From contig NZ_CP059202.1 of assembly GCF_014251815.1 (NCBI RefSeq), forward strand, positions 124,001 to 188,000: a stretch of 64,000 nucleotides of DNA. The letters are read 5' to 3'. This stretch comes from Blattabacterium cuenoti (GTDB taxonomy: Bacteria > Bacteroidota > Bacteroidia > Flavobacteriales > Blattabacteriaceae). Below the pieces are notes generated by a model. It was not told where the DNA came from. It worked only from the letters and a program-made list of their open reading frames with translations, and did not search any database. Below are positions 1-8,931 of this stretch, one piece after another (the stretch's first letter is position 1; each line of letters begins with the position of its first letter). The translations under genes were made by a program, and so were the position numbers.

Positions 1-1234
1 AAAATCTTTTGGGTTTATGTAGTGCATTTGCGTCTACTCCTCCTGATAATACCTTTCCAGATGCAGGAGCAACAGTATTATAAGCACGTGCTAAACGTGT
101 AATAGAATCTAACAATATAACTACATCATGCGAACATTCTACCATTCTTTTTGCTTTTTGTAAAACAATGTTAGCGACTTTAACATGTCGATCTGCGGGT
201 TCATCAAAAGTAGATGCAATTACTTCTCCTTTTACATTTCTCTGCATATCTGTGACCTCTTCTGGACGTTCATCAATCAACAATATAATTAAATAGACTT
301 CAGGATGATTAGCCGCAATAGCATTAGCTATTTCTTTTAATAAAGTAGTTTTTCCTGTTTTAGGAGGAGCTACAATCATGCCTCTCTGCCCTTTTCCTAT
401 AGGAGTAAAAAGATCTACAATTCTTGTAGAAAGAGTTGCATTTTTTTCAGCCAATTTGAATTTTTCATTTGGAAATAATGGAGTTAAATGCTCAAAAGAA
501 TCTCTATCTCTGACAAAAGAGGGGGTTCTTCCATTAATTTCAATAATTTTAATGAGTGGAAAATATTTTTCTCCGTCTTTAGGGGGCCGCACTTCTCCTC
601 TTATTGTGTCTCCTGTTTTCATACTAAAAAGTCTAATTTGAGATTGTGAAACATAAATATCATCAGGAGATGATAAATAATTAAAGTCGGAAGATCTTAA
701 AAAACCATAATTTTCTGGCATAATTTCTAATACCCCTTCACTTATTATTATCCCTTCAAATTCATATTCAGGAGTACGATATTTATTTGTGGAAGAAACA
801 GGAGATATTTTTTTTTGTGACCCTACTTCTATCCGATGAGATATGTTTTTAGCCTCAAATCTATTATTTCTATCACTTTTTTTCCAATTAGAAAAATTTT
901 GATGTCTTTTTTGAAATTTTGTAGAAGACTCTTCCTCTAATTTAGAATTAGAAATTTTTAAATGTTCCTGAAATATTAATTTTTTTTTACCATTTATGCT
1001 CTTTTTTTCTGTAAATGAATTTTTAGATTCAGTATTTTTTATAATTTTAAATCCTTTTTTTAAAGGATTTTCCCTTTTTAAAGAGTCAGAAGTATTTTTA
1101 TTATTAAAAATGGAAATAATTTTTTCTAGGAGTTCGTTTTTTCGTAGTTGTGTACATTTTTTTAATCCTGATGAACGAGCAATCTCCTGTAATTCAAAAA
1201 GCTTCTTACTTTTTAATTCAGTAATATCAAACAT
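1..1234 (-). CDS. rho: Transcription termination factor Rho (C-terminus outside window)
   Basis: Rho is the hexameric RNA-dependent ATPase that ends transcription of many RNAs. Translating the minus strand from an ATG at 1234 gives an N-terminal SAP-like helix (starting [19 protein letters not shown]), then a lysine- and serine-rich low-complexity linker of about 100 residues. An RNA-binding cold-shock-like domain follows ([20 protein letters not shown], then [12 protein letters not shown]). The start of the ATPase core includes the P-loop [11 protein letters not shown], the Walker B region [12 protein letters not shown] and a stretch near [12 protein letters not shown]. The frame is open to base 1, so the C-terminal part lies beyond the window. 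A long charged linker between the SAP and RNA-binding parts is common in Bacteroidota Rho. It is divergent from the DUF4293 gene, with about 155 bp between the two starts. Confidence 0.95.
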   Translation of the reverse strand, partial: MFDITELKSKKLFELQEIARSSGLKKCTQLRKNELLEKIISIFNNKNTSDSLKRENPLKKGFKIIKNTESKNSFTEKKSINGKKKLIFQEHLKISNSKLEEESSTKFQKRHQNFSNWKKSDRNNRFEAKNISHRIEVGSQKKISPVSSTNKYRTPEYEFEGIIISEGVLEIMPENYGFLRSSDFNYLSSPDDIYVSQSQIRLFSMKTGDTIRGEVRPPKDGEKYFPLIKIIEINGRTPSFVRDRDSFEHLTPLFPNEKFKLAEKNATLSTRIVDLFTPIGKGQRGMIVAPPKTGKTTLLKEIANAIAANHPEVYLIILLIDERPEEVTDMQRNVKGEVIASTFDEPADRHVKVANIVLQKAKRMVECSHDVVILLDSITRLARAYNTVAPASGKVLSGGVDANALHKPKRF

Positions 1235-1390
1235 AAAATGATTGGGTTTATATATGTATATGCTTGGTAAGTAATATACTTTTTATGTTATGAAAAATAA
1301 CTTAGAAACGATAAATACAATTATACGAAAAATTAATTTGAACTTAAATAACAAAACAAGAAATTATAAAGATAATTTAATTTTTACATT

Positions 1391-1774
1391 ATGTTATATA
1401 GAATACAAACATTATACTTACTTATTTCTATTTTTATTTATTCTATTTTTATATACTTTCTTAAAAGTATAACTGATTTTTATAATTTATATAGAAATAA
1501 AATGGTTTTAATTTTTCTGATTATATGTTTATTTCTATCTATTTTAAGTCTTATCTTTTTCAAGAAACAAAGATTACAAATTTTTTTTAATAAGATTAAT
1601 ATACTCGCTAACACTATTCATATATTCATCTTTTTCTTTTCATATTTTCAGTTAAATAAATACACATTTATTGTGTTTCTTTTTTTTATATTATGCATAT
1701 ATATTTTGTATTTAAGCAACAGAGCTATAAAAAAAGATATCGAATTAATCGATTCGATAAATCGAATACGATAA
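1391..1774 (+). CDS. DUF4293 family small membrane protein
   Basis: A 127-residue hydrophobic protein with about four predicted membrane segments (near residues 8-25, 38-56, 70-85 and 90-108). The start MLYRIQTLYLL and the end NRAIKKDIELIDSINRIR match what I recall of DUF4293 proteins of Bacteroidota (usual start M-IQRIQTIYLL, usual end NRAIKKDEELVRSxDRLR). The neighbouring divergent rho is also the usual neighbour of that family. The function is unknown. The ATG at 1391 is chosen because it places the family's conserved N-terminus first; an overlapping ORF in another frame (1290-1472) has no family features. The gap to prfA is only 33 bp, so the two may be co-transcribed. Confidence 0.75.
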   Translation: MLYRIQTLYLLISIFIYSIFIYFLKSITDFYNLYRNKMVLIFLIICLFLSILSLIFFKKQRLQIFFNKINILANTIHIFIFFFSYFQLNKYTFIVFLFFILCIYILYLSNRAIKKDIELIDSINRIR

Positions 1775-1807
1775 ACATTTACTTGCTAATAATAAAGATT
1801 TCATAAA

Positions 1808-2908
1808 ATGGAAAAAACTTTATTGATCCAAAAATTAGAAATTTATAAAAAAGAATTTTTTGAGATTTTAAAATTAATCACACAACCTGGGGGGGGGTAC
1901 GATCAAAAAAAATATAAGACATTATTAAATAAATACACGAAATTAGAAAAAATAGTTTCTCTTTATGAAGAATACAAAAAAAAATTGGCGTTATTTAAAG
2001 AAATAAATTTTTTTTTAGAAAACGATTCAGATCCGGAAATGAAGGAATTGGCTTCAACGGAAAAATGCAAAATTTCAGAAAATTTATCTTCTATTGAAAA
2101 AAAATTATCTAATCTTCTCTTTGATTCAAAAGAAAATAATACAAATACAGAAGAATACGATAAAGAAGATGATAGAAGAAATGGAGCTATTGTAGAAATT
2201 CGTTCTGGAACAGGGGGGAATGAAGCGTGTCTTTTTGTTGAAGATATATTAAGAATGTATACAATGTATTTTAAAAAATCAGGTTGGAAATATAAAATTA
2301 TACACGCTCAAAAAGGAGGCATAAAAGGATACAAAGAAATCATTCTAGATATCAATGGAATAAAGGGGGTTTATGGTAATTTAAAATTTGAATCTGGAGT
2401 ACATAGAGTACAAAGAGTCCCTGAAACAGAATCTCAAGGAAGAGTGCATACATCTGCTATAACTGTCGCAGTTTTTCCTAAAGTTAAAAATATAGAAGTA
2501 AACATTAATTTATCTGATGTAAAAAAAGAGACTTTTAGATCTAGTGGATCTGGAGGACAACATGTAAACAAAACAGAGTCTGCTGTTCGATTAACTCATA
2601 TTCCCAGTAAAATTACAGTAGAATGCCAAGAAGAACGTTCTCAACATAAAAATTTTGAAAAAGCTATAAGTGTTTTACGATCACGTATTTATCAAAATGA
2701 AAAAGAGAAAAGACTAAAAGAAATATCTGTCAAAAGAAAGTCTTTGGTTTCTACAGGAGATCGTTCAGTAAAAATTAGAACCTATAATTATCCTAGAAAC
2801 AGAGTAACAGATCACAGAATTCATAAATCTATTTATAATCTTACAGGATTTATGAATGGAAATATTCAAGAAATGATTGATTCCTTAAAATCATTTGAAA
2901 AAAAATAA
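1808..2908 (+). CDS. prfA: Peptide chain release factor 1
   Basis: RF1 recognises UAA and UAG in the ribosomal A site and triggers peptide release. The 366-residue frame carries the catalytic GGQ loop (SSGSGGQHVNKTES, around residue 250) and, upstream, VPETESQG. In that position RF1 carries a PxT codon-recognition motif and RF2 carries SPF, so this is RF1. Length is normal. Oddity: around residues 28-31 a run of nine G (1889-1897) encodes GGG followed by Tyr, where the family usually has an Asp-Ile-Ile-Ser-like stretch. The frame is preserved and the length unchanged. The gene ends 4 bp before the convergent accC stop. Confidence 0.97.
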   Translation: MEKTLLIQKLEIYKKEFFEILKLITQPGGGYDQKKYKTLLNKYTKLEKIVSLYEEYKKKLALFKEINFFLENDSDPEMKELASTEKCKISENLSSIEKKLSNLLFDSKENNTNTEEYDKEDDRRNGAIVEIRSGTGGNEACLFVEDILRMYTMYFKKSGWKYKIIHAQKGGIKGYKEIILDINGIKGVYGNLKFESGVHRVQRVPETESQGRVHTSAITVAVFPKVKNIEVNINLSDVKKETFRSSGSGGQHVNKTESAVRLTHIPSKITVECQEERSQHKNFEKAISVLRSRIYQNEKEKRLKEISVKRKSLVSTGDRSVKIRTYNYPRNRVTDHRIHKSIYNLTGFMNGNIQEMIDSLKSFEKK

Positions 2909-2912
2909 CATT

Positions 2913-4277
2913 TCATTCTTTTTTCGTAGATAATAAATCTAAGTCTAGATTATCCAAAAAATTTGTGTTATAATTTCCTTCTAAAAAATCACTATTTCGC
3001 ATAAGTTTTCTATAAAAAGGAAGAGTAGTATGGATCCCTTCTATTACAAATTCATCTAAAGAACGACGCATTTTTTCAATAGTTTCTTCTCTACTTTTTG
3101 CCGTGGTAATAATTTTAGCAATCATAGAATCATAATAATGTGACACAAAATATCCTGCATAAATATGTGTATCAATACGTACGCCTTTTCCTCCAGGTAA
3201 ATGCATTTGAGTTATTTTTCCAGGAACCGGCCTGAAATTGTGATACGGTTCTTCTGCATTAATTCTACATTCTATTGAGTACATTTTAGGATAAAAATTT
3301 TTTTTTATAGAAAGTTTTTTTCCATAAGCCAAAAATATTTGTTCTTGAATTAAATCCAAACCTGTTATTTCTTCGGTTACAGCATGTTCCACTTGTATTC
3401 TTGGATTCATTTCCATAAAATAAAAATTTTTATTTTGATCTACTAAAAATTCTATAGTCCCTACTCCTTCATAATGAATATATTCAGCCGCTTTTACCGC
3501 TTCTTCTCCCATTTTTTTTCTAAGAAATGGAGTTAAAAATGGAGAAGGGGCTTCTTCTAGTAATTTTTGATTTCTTCTTTGAATAGAACAATCTCTTTCG
3601 GATAAATGACAGGCTTCTCCATATTTATCTCCTAAAATTTGGACTTCTATGTGTCTCGGATTTAAAATTAATCTTTCTATATACATATCTTTTTTTCGAA
3701 AACAAGACCATGCCTCTTTCTTAGCTTCTTCCCAAGAACTTTTTAAATGATTTTTATCTAAAACAGATCGTATTCCTTTTCCTCCACCTCCAGATGCCGC
3801 TTTTATAATAATAGGATACCCTATTTTATCTGCAATCTTCTCAATTTCTTTATAAGATGATTCAACAAAACAGTCTGATCCAGGTAAACAGGAGATGCCA
3901 ACTTTTTTCATTGTTTTTTTAGCTGAAATTTTATTCCCCATTTGAATCATATGACTAGGTTTTGCTCCGATAAATTTTATACCATGTTTTTGACACATAG
4001 AAGAAAAATATGCACTTTCAGATAAAAAACCGTATCCAGGATGAATTGCGTCTGCATTTGTAATTTCTGCAGCAGAAATTAAATTTGGTATATTTAAATA
4101 AGATTGATATGGAGGGGGAGGCCCTACACATACAGCTTCATCAGCAAAATAAACATGAAGACTATATTTATCTGCAGTAGAATAAACAGCTACAGTTTTA
4201 ATCCCCATTTCTTTGGCTGTCCGTATAATTCGTAAAGCAATTTCTCCACGATTAGCTATTAATATTTTTTTAAACAT
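2913..4277 (-). CDS. accC: Biotin carboxylase subunit of acetyl-CoA carboxylase
   Basis: It carboxylates biotin on AccB using ATP and bicarbonate, the first half of malonyl-CoA synthesis. The 454-residue frame starts MFKKILIANRGEIALR, the typical N-terminus. It carries HPGYGFLSE in the N-terminal domain, the glycine-rich ATP-grasp loop KAASGGGGKGIR (about residues 160-171), the metal-binding segment EMNPRIQVEH (about 288-297) and a C-terminal domain with RINAEEPYHNFRP. Length is within the usual 445-455. It is the last gene of the order rpmF-accB-accC, 22 bp after accB, the normal Bacteroidota arrangement. The carboxyltransferase beta subunit lies at 47.6 kb. Confidence 0.97.
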   Translation of the reverse strand: MFKKILIANRGEIALRIIRTAKEMGIKTVAVYSTADKYSLHVYFADEAVCVGPPPPYQSYLNIPNLISAAEITNADAIHPGYGFLSESAYFSSMCQKHGIKFIGAKPSHMIQMGNKISAKKTMKKVGISCLPGSDCFVESSYKEIEKIADKIGYPIIIKAASGGGGKGIRSVLDKNHLKSSWEEAKKEAWSCFRKKDMYIERLILNPRHIEVQILGDKYGEACHLSERDCSIQRRNQKLLEEAPSPFLTPFLRKKMGEEAVKAAEYIHYEGVGTIEFLVDQNKNFYFMEMNPRIQVEHAVTEEITGLDLIQEQIFLAYGKKLSIKKNFYPKMYSIECRINAEEPYHNFRPVPGKITQMHLPGGKGVRIDTHIYAGYFVSHYYDSMIAKIITTAKSREETIEKMRRSLDEFVIEGIHTTLPFYRKLMRNSDFLEGNYNTNFLDNLDLDLLSTKKE

Positions 4278-4299
4278 AAAAATTTAATAGTTAAGATAG

Positions 4300-4764
4300 T
4301 TAAGATTGAATAGGATCTAAAAGAAATAAAGGTTGATCATAATCAACAGGAGAAGCATCCTCTACCAGAACTTTAAGCAACTTTCCATTCACTTCAGATT
4401 CAATATCATTAAACAGTTTCATTGTTTCTATGACACAGACTTTTGTCCCTATTTTTATTTCATCTCCTACTTTGACAAAAGGTTCTTGATCAGGATGAGG
4501 TTTTCTGTAAAATGTTCCTATCATAGGAGATTTTATGGTTAAATATTGATTTTCATTTTCTTTTCCCGTTTTATAAAACCTATCAGAAAAATCAGAAATA
4601 GATGATGATGAATATACTTTAGTAGGATAACATGAACGTTTTTCGTTTTTCATTAATGTTTTATTTTTCATGTAAATTTCAGTATTATCCATTTTTATCC
4701 TAATTTCATCAATATTTGAATCCGAAATAATCTGAATCAAAGATTTGATTTTTTTTAGATCCAT
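4300..4764 (-). CDS. accB: Biotin carboxyl carrier protein of acetyl-CoA carboxylase
   Basis: This carries the biotin that shuttles CO2 between AccC and the AccA/AccD transferase. The 154-residue frame has the family layout: an N-terminal helical part (MDLKKIKSLIQIISDSNID), a variable linker, then a biotinyl domain from about residue 78 (LTIKSPMIGTFYRKPHPDQE). The biotinylation motif is ETMKLFND near residue 117, with the target Lys. MKL rather than MKM is the usual form in bacterial BCCP. It lies 10 bp after rpmF and 22 bp before accC, so it is one operon. A 9-bp tandem repeat (4289-4306) overlaps the stop codon and looks incidental. Confidence 0.96.
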   Translation of the reverse strand: MDLKKIKSLIQIISDSNIDEIRIKMDNTEIYMKNKTLMKNEKRSCYPTKVYSSSSISDFSDRFYKTGKENENQYLTIKSPMIGTFYRKPHPDQEPFVKVGDEIKIGTKVCVIETMKLFNDIESEVNGKLLKVLVEDASPVDYDQPLFLLDPIQS

Positions 4765-4774
4765 AATCTTTTAT

Positions 4775-4972
4775 TTATAAGGATTCTTTTTCGTTTTTAC
4801 TACATACAATTTTTCCTCTATAATAAAGTTTATTCTCATGCCAATATGCATGATGATATAAATGTTTTTGCTTTGTAAAAGCACATTTTACTAACAAAGG
4901 TTCTTTAATCTTAAAGTGGCTTCTTCTTTTATTTCTTCTAGATTTAGATTGTCTTCTTTTAGGGTGGGCCAT
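4775..4972 (-). CDS. rpmF: 50S ribosomal protein L32
   Basis: A 65-residue basic protein starting MAHPKRRQSKSRRNKRRSHF, the standard L32 N-terminus, followed by HLYHHAYWHENKLYYRG, the flavobacterial type of C-terminal half. The two CxxC pairs of zinc-binding L32 are absent; a single Cys remains near residue 29 and another near 57. Several bacterial lineages have zinc-free L32, so this is not a defect. It is the first gene of rpmF-accB-accC. The 105-bp space to the divergent proS holds the start region of both. Confidence 0.95.
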   Translation of the reverse strand: MAHPKRRQSKSRRNKRRSHFKIKEPLLVKCAFTKQKHLYHHAYWHENKLYYRGKIVCSKNEKESL

Positions 4973-5077
4973 AAATAAACATATTTAATAATTAATAAAT
5001 TACTAATTTAGAAATAAAATTAAATGTGTTAAATTATTTATACAAACAGAAATAGATATTATAAAATGTAATCTTTT

Positions 5078-6556
5078 ATGAGACAATTGACTAAACGTAG
5101 TGAAAATTACTCAAAATGGTACAACGAAATAATTGTTAAATCTGGTTTAGCTGAATTTTCAGGAATACGTGGATTTATGATCATAAAACCATATGGATAC
5201 TCTTTATGGGATAGAATGAAAACAATACTAGATCAAATGTTAAAATTCACTGGACATCAAAATGTATATTTCCCTTTACTAATTCCAAAGTCTATTTTTT
5301 CAAAAGAAAAGGAACATACTGAAATTTTTTCTGAAGGATGTGCGGTTGTTACACATTCTAGATTGAAAAAAAATATAGGAAAAGAAAGTTTAATTATAGA
5401 TCCGGAATCTGAATTACAAGAAGAGTTGGTAATTAGACCCACTTCAGAAAGTATAATATGGAAAACTTACAAACGTTGGATTCAATCTTATAGAGATTTA
5501 CCTATTTTATTTAATCAGTGGGGTAATGCACTGAGATGGGAAATGCGCACCCGTTTATTTCTTAGAACGACTGAATTCCTATGGCAAGAAGGACATACGG
5601 CTCATTCTACAAAACAAGAAGCTCTAGAAGAAACCTTAAAAATATTAAATATTTATACAGATTTTTCAGAAAAATTTATGGCTATTCCCGTATTACAAGG
5701 AATAAAACCATATATGGATAAATTTTCTGGTTCGGAAAAAACATATTGTATTGAAGCACTTATGCAAGATGGAAAAGCTTTACAAATTGGAACATCACAT
5801 TTTTTAGGACAAAATTTTTCAAAAGCTTTTGATGTAAAATACACTAATTTCAACGGAAAACAAGAATATGTATGGTCAACTTCTTGGGGGGTGTCTACTA
5901 GATTAATAGGCGCATTAATCATGTCTCATTCTGATGATAAAGGATTAGTTTTGCCCCCAAAAATTGCTCCAATACAAATTATTATTGTCCCTATATATAA
6001 TAATAATAATAAAGAAAAATGTATGATGATTAATGAAATTTCAAAAAAAATATTAAACATTCTAGAACAAGAAGGAATAAGAGCTAAATATGACAATAAT
6101 ACTACATTTACTCCTGGATGGAAATTTCATGAATATGAAATGAAAGGGGTCCCCATACGAATCAGTATAGGAAAAAACGAAATTCAAAATGATAAAGTAG
6201 AAATTTTTAGAAGAGATACATATGAAAAAATATATTTACCCTGGATGAATTTAAAAAATTCAATTCCAGAATTATTGGATGAAATACAAAAAAATATTCA
6301 TAAAAAAGCTTTAAATAGAACACAAAAATTAATCATAGAATTAGATAATTACAATGATTTTAAAAATAAAATCAATCATTCAGGAGGATTCATTTTTGCT
6401 CATTGGGATGGAACAAAAAAAACAAGTCAAAAAATTCAAGAAGAAACAGAAGCAACTATACGCTGTATTCCTATGTATAATAAAAAAGAAAAAGGAAAAT
6501 GTATTTATTCTGGAAATCCTTCTTTACAAAGAGTGGTTTTTTCTAAATCCTATTGA
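5078..6556 (+). CDS. proS: Prolyl-tRNA synthetase (archaeal/eukaryote-like type without editing insert)
   Basis: It charges tRNA-Pro. At 492 residues it is the short type, with a class II core and no inserted editing domain. Motif 2 lies around WGNALRWEMRTRLFLRTTEF and motif 3 around WSTSWGVSTRLIGALIMSH. An anticodon-binding domain follows (IIIVPIYNNNN onwards) and a C-terminal domain ends RVVFSKSY. That last domain normally binds zinc with four Cys. Here three of the four positions are changed (WDG for WCG, KKTSQ in place of the second Cys, YSGNP for YCGxP), leaving one Cys in GKCIYSG. The stop overlaps the end of convergent pyrD by 7 bp. Confidence 0.97.
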   Translation: MRQLTKRSENYSKWYNEIIVKSGLAEFSGIRGFMIIKPYGYSLWDRMKTILDQMLKFTGHQNVYFPLLIPKSIFSKEKEHTEIFSEGCAVVTHSRLKKNIGKESLIIDPESELQEELVIRPTSESIIWKTYKRWIQSYRDLPILFNQWGNALRWEMRTRLFLRTTEFLWQEGHTAHSTKQEALEETLKILNIYTDFSEKFMAIPVLQGIKPYMDKFSGSEKTYCIEALMQDGKALQIGTSHFLGQNFSKAFDVKYTNFNGKQEYVWSTSWGVSTRLIGALIMSHSDDKGLVLPPKIAPIQIIIVPIYNNNNKEKCMMINEISKKILNILEQEGIRAKYDNNTTFTPGWKFHEYEMKGVPIRISIGKNEIQNDKVEIFRRDTYEKIYLPWMNLKNSIPELLDEIQKNIHKKALNRTQKLIIELDNYNDFKNKINHSGGFIFAHWDGTKKTSQKIQEETEATIRCIPMYNKKEKGKCIYSGNPSLQRVVFSKSY

Positions 6557-7497
6557 AAAACTTTTAACTTTCCTTTAAAATTATCTATGGATAAATAATT
6601 TTTTTTTTCTAAAATAAAAGTCAATTCTTTTTTCAGTCTTCTAAACACTGAAATCCCTTCTTTCATAAATTGTGTTCCAATTTGAACCGCAGAAGCTCCG
6701 CATAATATATGTTCAAAAATATCTTTCCCCGAAGAAATTCCTCCACATCCTATTATAGAAATGTCTTTACGAAGATAAGTATAAAACTTATGAATATTAG
6801 CTAAGGCAAATGGTTTTATAATTGGACCACCTATCCCTCCAAATCCTTTTTTGGGTCGTATGACTACCGATTCTTTATTTGTATCAATAAAAATCCCATT
6901 AGGGAGGCTATTAATACAAGTCACAAAAAAAATAGGGAATTTATTTAAAATTAAAGCTATATTTTTAATATGTGTATCTTGAAAATAAGGAGGAAGTTTA
7001 ACACCTAAAGGTTTTTTGTTAAATTTAAATATGTTTTCTATGAAATTTGATATTTTATAAAAATTATAACTTAACATGTCTTCTTTTTCAAGGAGATTAG
7101 GACAAGATAAATTTAATTCTATAGCAGTTACTTTAGAAGATCCGTTAGCTTTTTGAATTAGAAAATAATTTTCTTCTATAGATAATCCGGATATAGACAG
7201 AAAAACGGGTTTGTTTATTTCTTTTTTTTCTAAAAAATTTAGATAAAAATTAATACCAAGATTAGGTAACCCCATAGAATTTATACTTCCTGTATTCCAT
7301 TCAAAATATCTAGGGGAAACATTTCCTTTTCTTGGTTTATATGTGCAACTTTTTGTGACAACTCCACCAGAACAACTATTTAATAAATTGGATAATTCTT
7401 GATCTGTCGTACAAAGAACTCCTGAAGCATTCATAATACATAATGGAAGTTTAATTCCATTTATGGAAGTAGAAACATCTATTTTTTTCATAATCAT
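6550..7497 (-). CDS. pyrD: Dihydroorotate dehydrogenase, class 1A-like
   Basis: It oxidises dihydroorotate to orotate, step 4 of pyrimidine synthesis. The 315-residue frame closely follows the class 1A (fumarate-linked, soluble, single-subunit) enzymes of Lactococcus and trypanosomatids as I recall them: IELNLSCPNL with the catalytic Cys (near residue 140), KPLGVKLPPYF, VVIRPKKGFGGIGGP and GCGGISSGKDIFEHILCGA. I see no class 2 N-terminal membrane helix and no adjacent electron-transfer subunit pyrK. The start may be the first ATG (7497) or the third residue (7491); the latter gives MKKIDVSTS. It is divergent from the fused pyrE-pyrF, with 56 bp between, suggesting a pyrimidine module. The class 1A assignment rests on motif similarity only. 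Confidence 0.92.
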   Translation of the reverse strand: MIMKKIDVSTSINGIKLPLCIMNASGVLCTTDQELSNLLNSCSGGVVTKSCTYKPRKGNVSPRYFEWNTGSINSMGLPNLGINFYLNFLEKKEINKPVFLSISGLSIEENYFLIQKANGSSKVTAIELNLSCPNLLEKEDMLSYNFYKISNFIENIFKFNKKPLGVKLPPYFQDTHIKNIALILNKFPIFFVTCINSLPNGIFIDTNKESVVIRPKKGFGGIGGPIIKPFALANIHKFYTYLRKDISIIGCGGISSGKDIFEHILCGASAVQIGTQFMKEGISVFRRLKKELTFILEKKNYLSIDNFKGKLKVFQ

Positions 7498-7553
7498 ATT
7501 TATAGTATATAATATCCAAGTATAAAATTTTTAACTTTACCAAAACAGTTTTT

Positions 7554-8918
7554 ATGGAAGAAAAAGAACAATTCTTTTTAGAAATTTATAATTTGGGAAT
7601 CATAAAATTTGGAAATTTCACATTAAAAAGTGGAATGAATTCTTCTATATATATAGATTTTCGTCCCATAGCTTCTAAACCGGATTTATTAATAAAGTTG
7701 TCGGATTTACTTATACATGAAGTTACATCTTATGATTTTGAACTAATTTGTGGTGTTCCATATGCGGCTTTGCCTATAGCTATTACTTTATCTTTGAGAT
7801 CCAAAATTCCGTTAATTATTAAAAGAAAAGAAAACAAAGGATATGGAACAGAACGAATGATTGAAGGGATATATAAAACAGGACAAAACTGTCTGATTAT
7901 AGAAGATGTAATTACAAGTGGAGACAGTTTATTAAAAACTGTAATAGATCTTGAAAAAGAAGGATTAATAATTAAAAATATAATGTCCATTCTTGATAGA
8001 GAACAAGGAGGAATAGAAAATATAAAAAAAAGAGGATACAATATTCGAACTTTATTTCGAATAGGAGAAATTTTCGAAATTTTAAAAAAGAAACATTTTT
8101 TAAAGAGAAAAGAAATAGATATGATTCAATTTTTTTTAAGAAAAAAAAATATAAAAAATTTTAAAAATAAACGAATCTCTTATGAAGAAAAAAAAGAAAT
8201 TATTTCTCATCCAATAGGAAAAAAACTTATAGATATTACGTTGAAAAAAAAAACAAACTTAATAGTTTCCGTTGATTTTATATGCGCTAAAAATATTTTA
8301 AAATTAGTAAATTTAATTGGAGATATAATTTGTGGATTAAAACTTCATGTAGATATTATAAATGATTTTTCGTTTTCATTTATAAATTGTCTTAAAAATA
8401 TTTCTATAGAAAAAAATTTTTTGTTATTTGAAGATAGAAAATTATGTGATGTAGGTACTACTAATCTCCTTCAGTTACATTACGGGATACATAAAATTTC
8501 TTCTTGGGCTGATATTGTAACGGCTCATGTTCTTGCTGGTGGTATGAGCATACGAAACTTAAATATACCATATAATATGGGATTAATTACAATATCGGAG
8601 ATGTCTTCTTATGGAAGATTGTCTGATGATAATTACATAAGAAAAGCATTAAATATTTCTTTAAAAAATCCAAAAGTTATTGGGACAGTAGCACAAAGAA
8701 AGGTGGATGATCGATTATTATTATTTACACCTGGTATTCATTTTTTAAAAAAAAAAAATAATGTAGGAAATAACTACACTCATCCAGTGAAAGCTTTCGA
8801 AAAAAATAGAAGCGATTTTATTATTGTTGGAAAAGCTATTTCACAATCATTTAATCCCAAAATTACGGCAGAAGAATATAGAAATGCAGGATGGAAAGCT
8901 TATGAAAATGGGCTTTGA
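7554..8918 (+). CDS. pyrEF: Fused orotate phosphoribosyltransferase / OMP decarboxylase (UMP synthase)
   Basis: This performs the last two steps of UMP synthesis in one polypeptide of 454 residues. Residues 1 to about 200 are OPRT: the PRPP-binding signature LIIEDVITSGDSL lies near residue 115, preceded by IKRKENKGYG. Residues from about 225 are OMP decarboxylase: IICGLKLHVDIINDF, then the catalytic segment FEDRKLCDVG with the Asp-Lys-Asp set, and the phosphate-loop region SDFIIVGKAI. The order (OPRT first) and many motifs, including the end YRNAGWKAYENGL, resemble animal UMP synthase more than the separate bacterial PyrF. An in-frame run of twelve A (8747-8758) encodes a KKK stretch without breaking the gene. 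It is divergent from pyrD. Confidence 0.95.
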   Translation: MEEKEQFFLEIYNLGIIKFGNFTLKSGMNSSIYIDFRPIASKPDLLIKLSDLLIHEVTSYDFELICGVPYAALPIAITLSLRSKIPLIIKRKENKGYGTERMIEGIYKTGQNCLIIEDVITSGDSLLKTVIDLEKEGLIIKNIMSILDREQGGIENIKKRGYNIRTLFRIGEIFEILKKKHFLKRKEIDMIQFFLRKKNIKNFKNKRISYEEKKEIISHPIGKKLIDITLKKKTNLIVSVDFICAKNILKLVNLIGDIICGLKLHVDIINDFSFSFINCLKNISIEKNFLLFEDRKLCDVGTTNLLQLHYGIHKISSWADIVTAHVLAGGMSIRNLNIPYNMGLITISEMSSYGRLSDDNYIRKALNISLKNPKVIGTVAQRKVDDRLLLFTPGIHFLKKKNNVGNNYTHPVKAFEKNRSDFIIVGKAISQSFNPKITAEEYRNAGWKAYENGL

Positions 8919-8931
8919 ACATTTATATAAT

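Noticed and set aside
1290..1472. 60-residue plus-strand ORF
   Set aside because: It overlaps the DUF4293 frame in another phase, is low complexity, and has no family feature.
1738..1772. Several short TCGAAT/ATTCGA inverted repeats
   Set aside because: Only 8-bp arms in the end of the DUF4293 coding sequence, with no T-rich tail at the right place; probably chance.
4289..4306. Tandem 9-bp repeat AGTTAAGAT between accC and accB
   Set aside because: Two copies only, overlapping a stop codon; no sign of function.
5653..5922. 89-residue minus-strand ORF inside proS
   Set aside because: Shadow of proS; no independent family signal.
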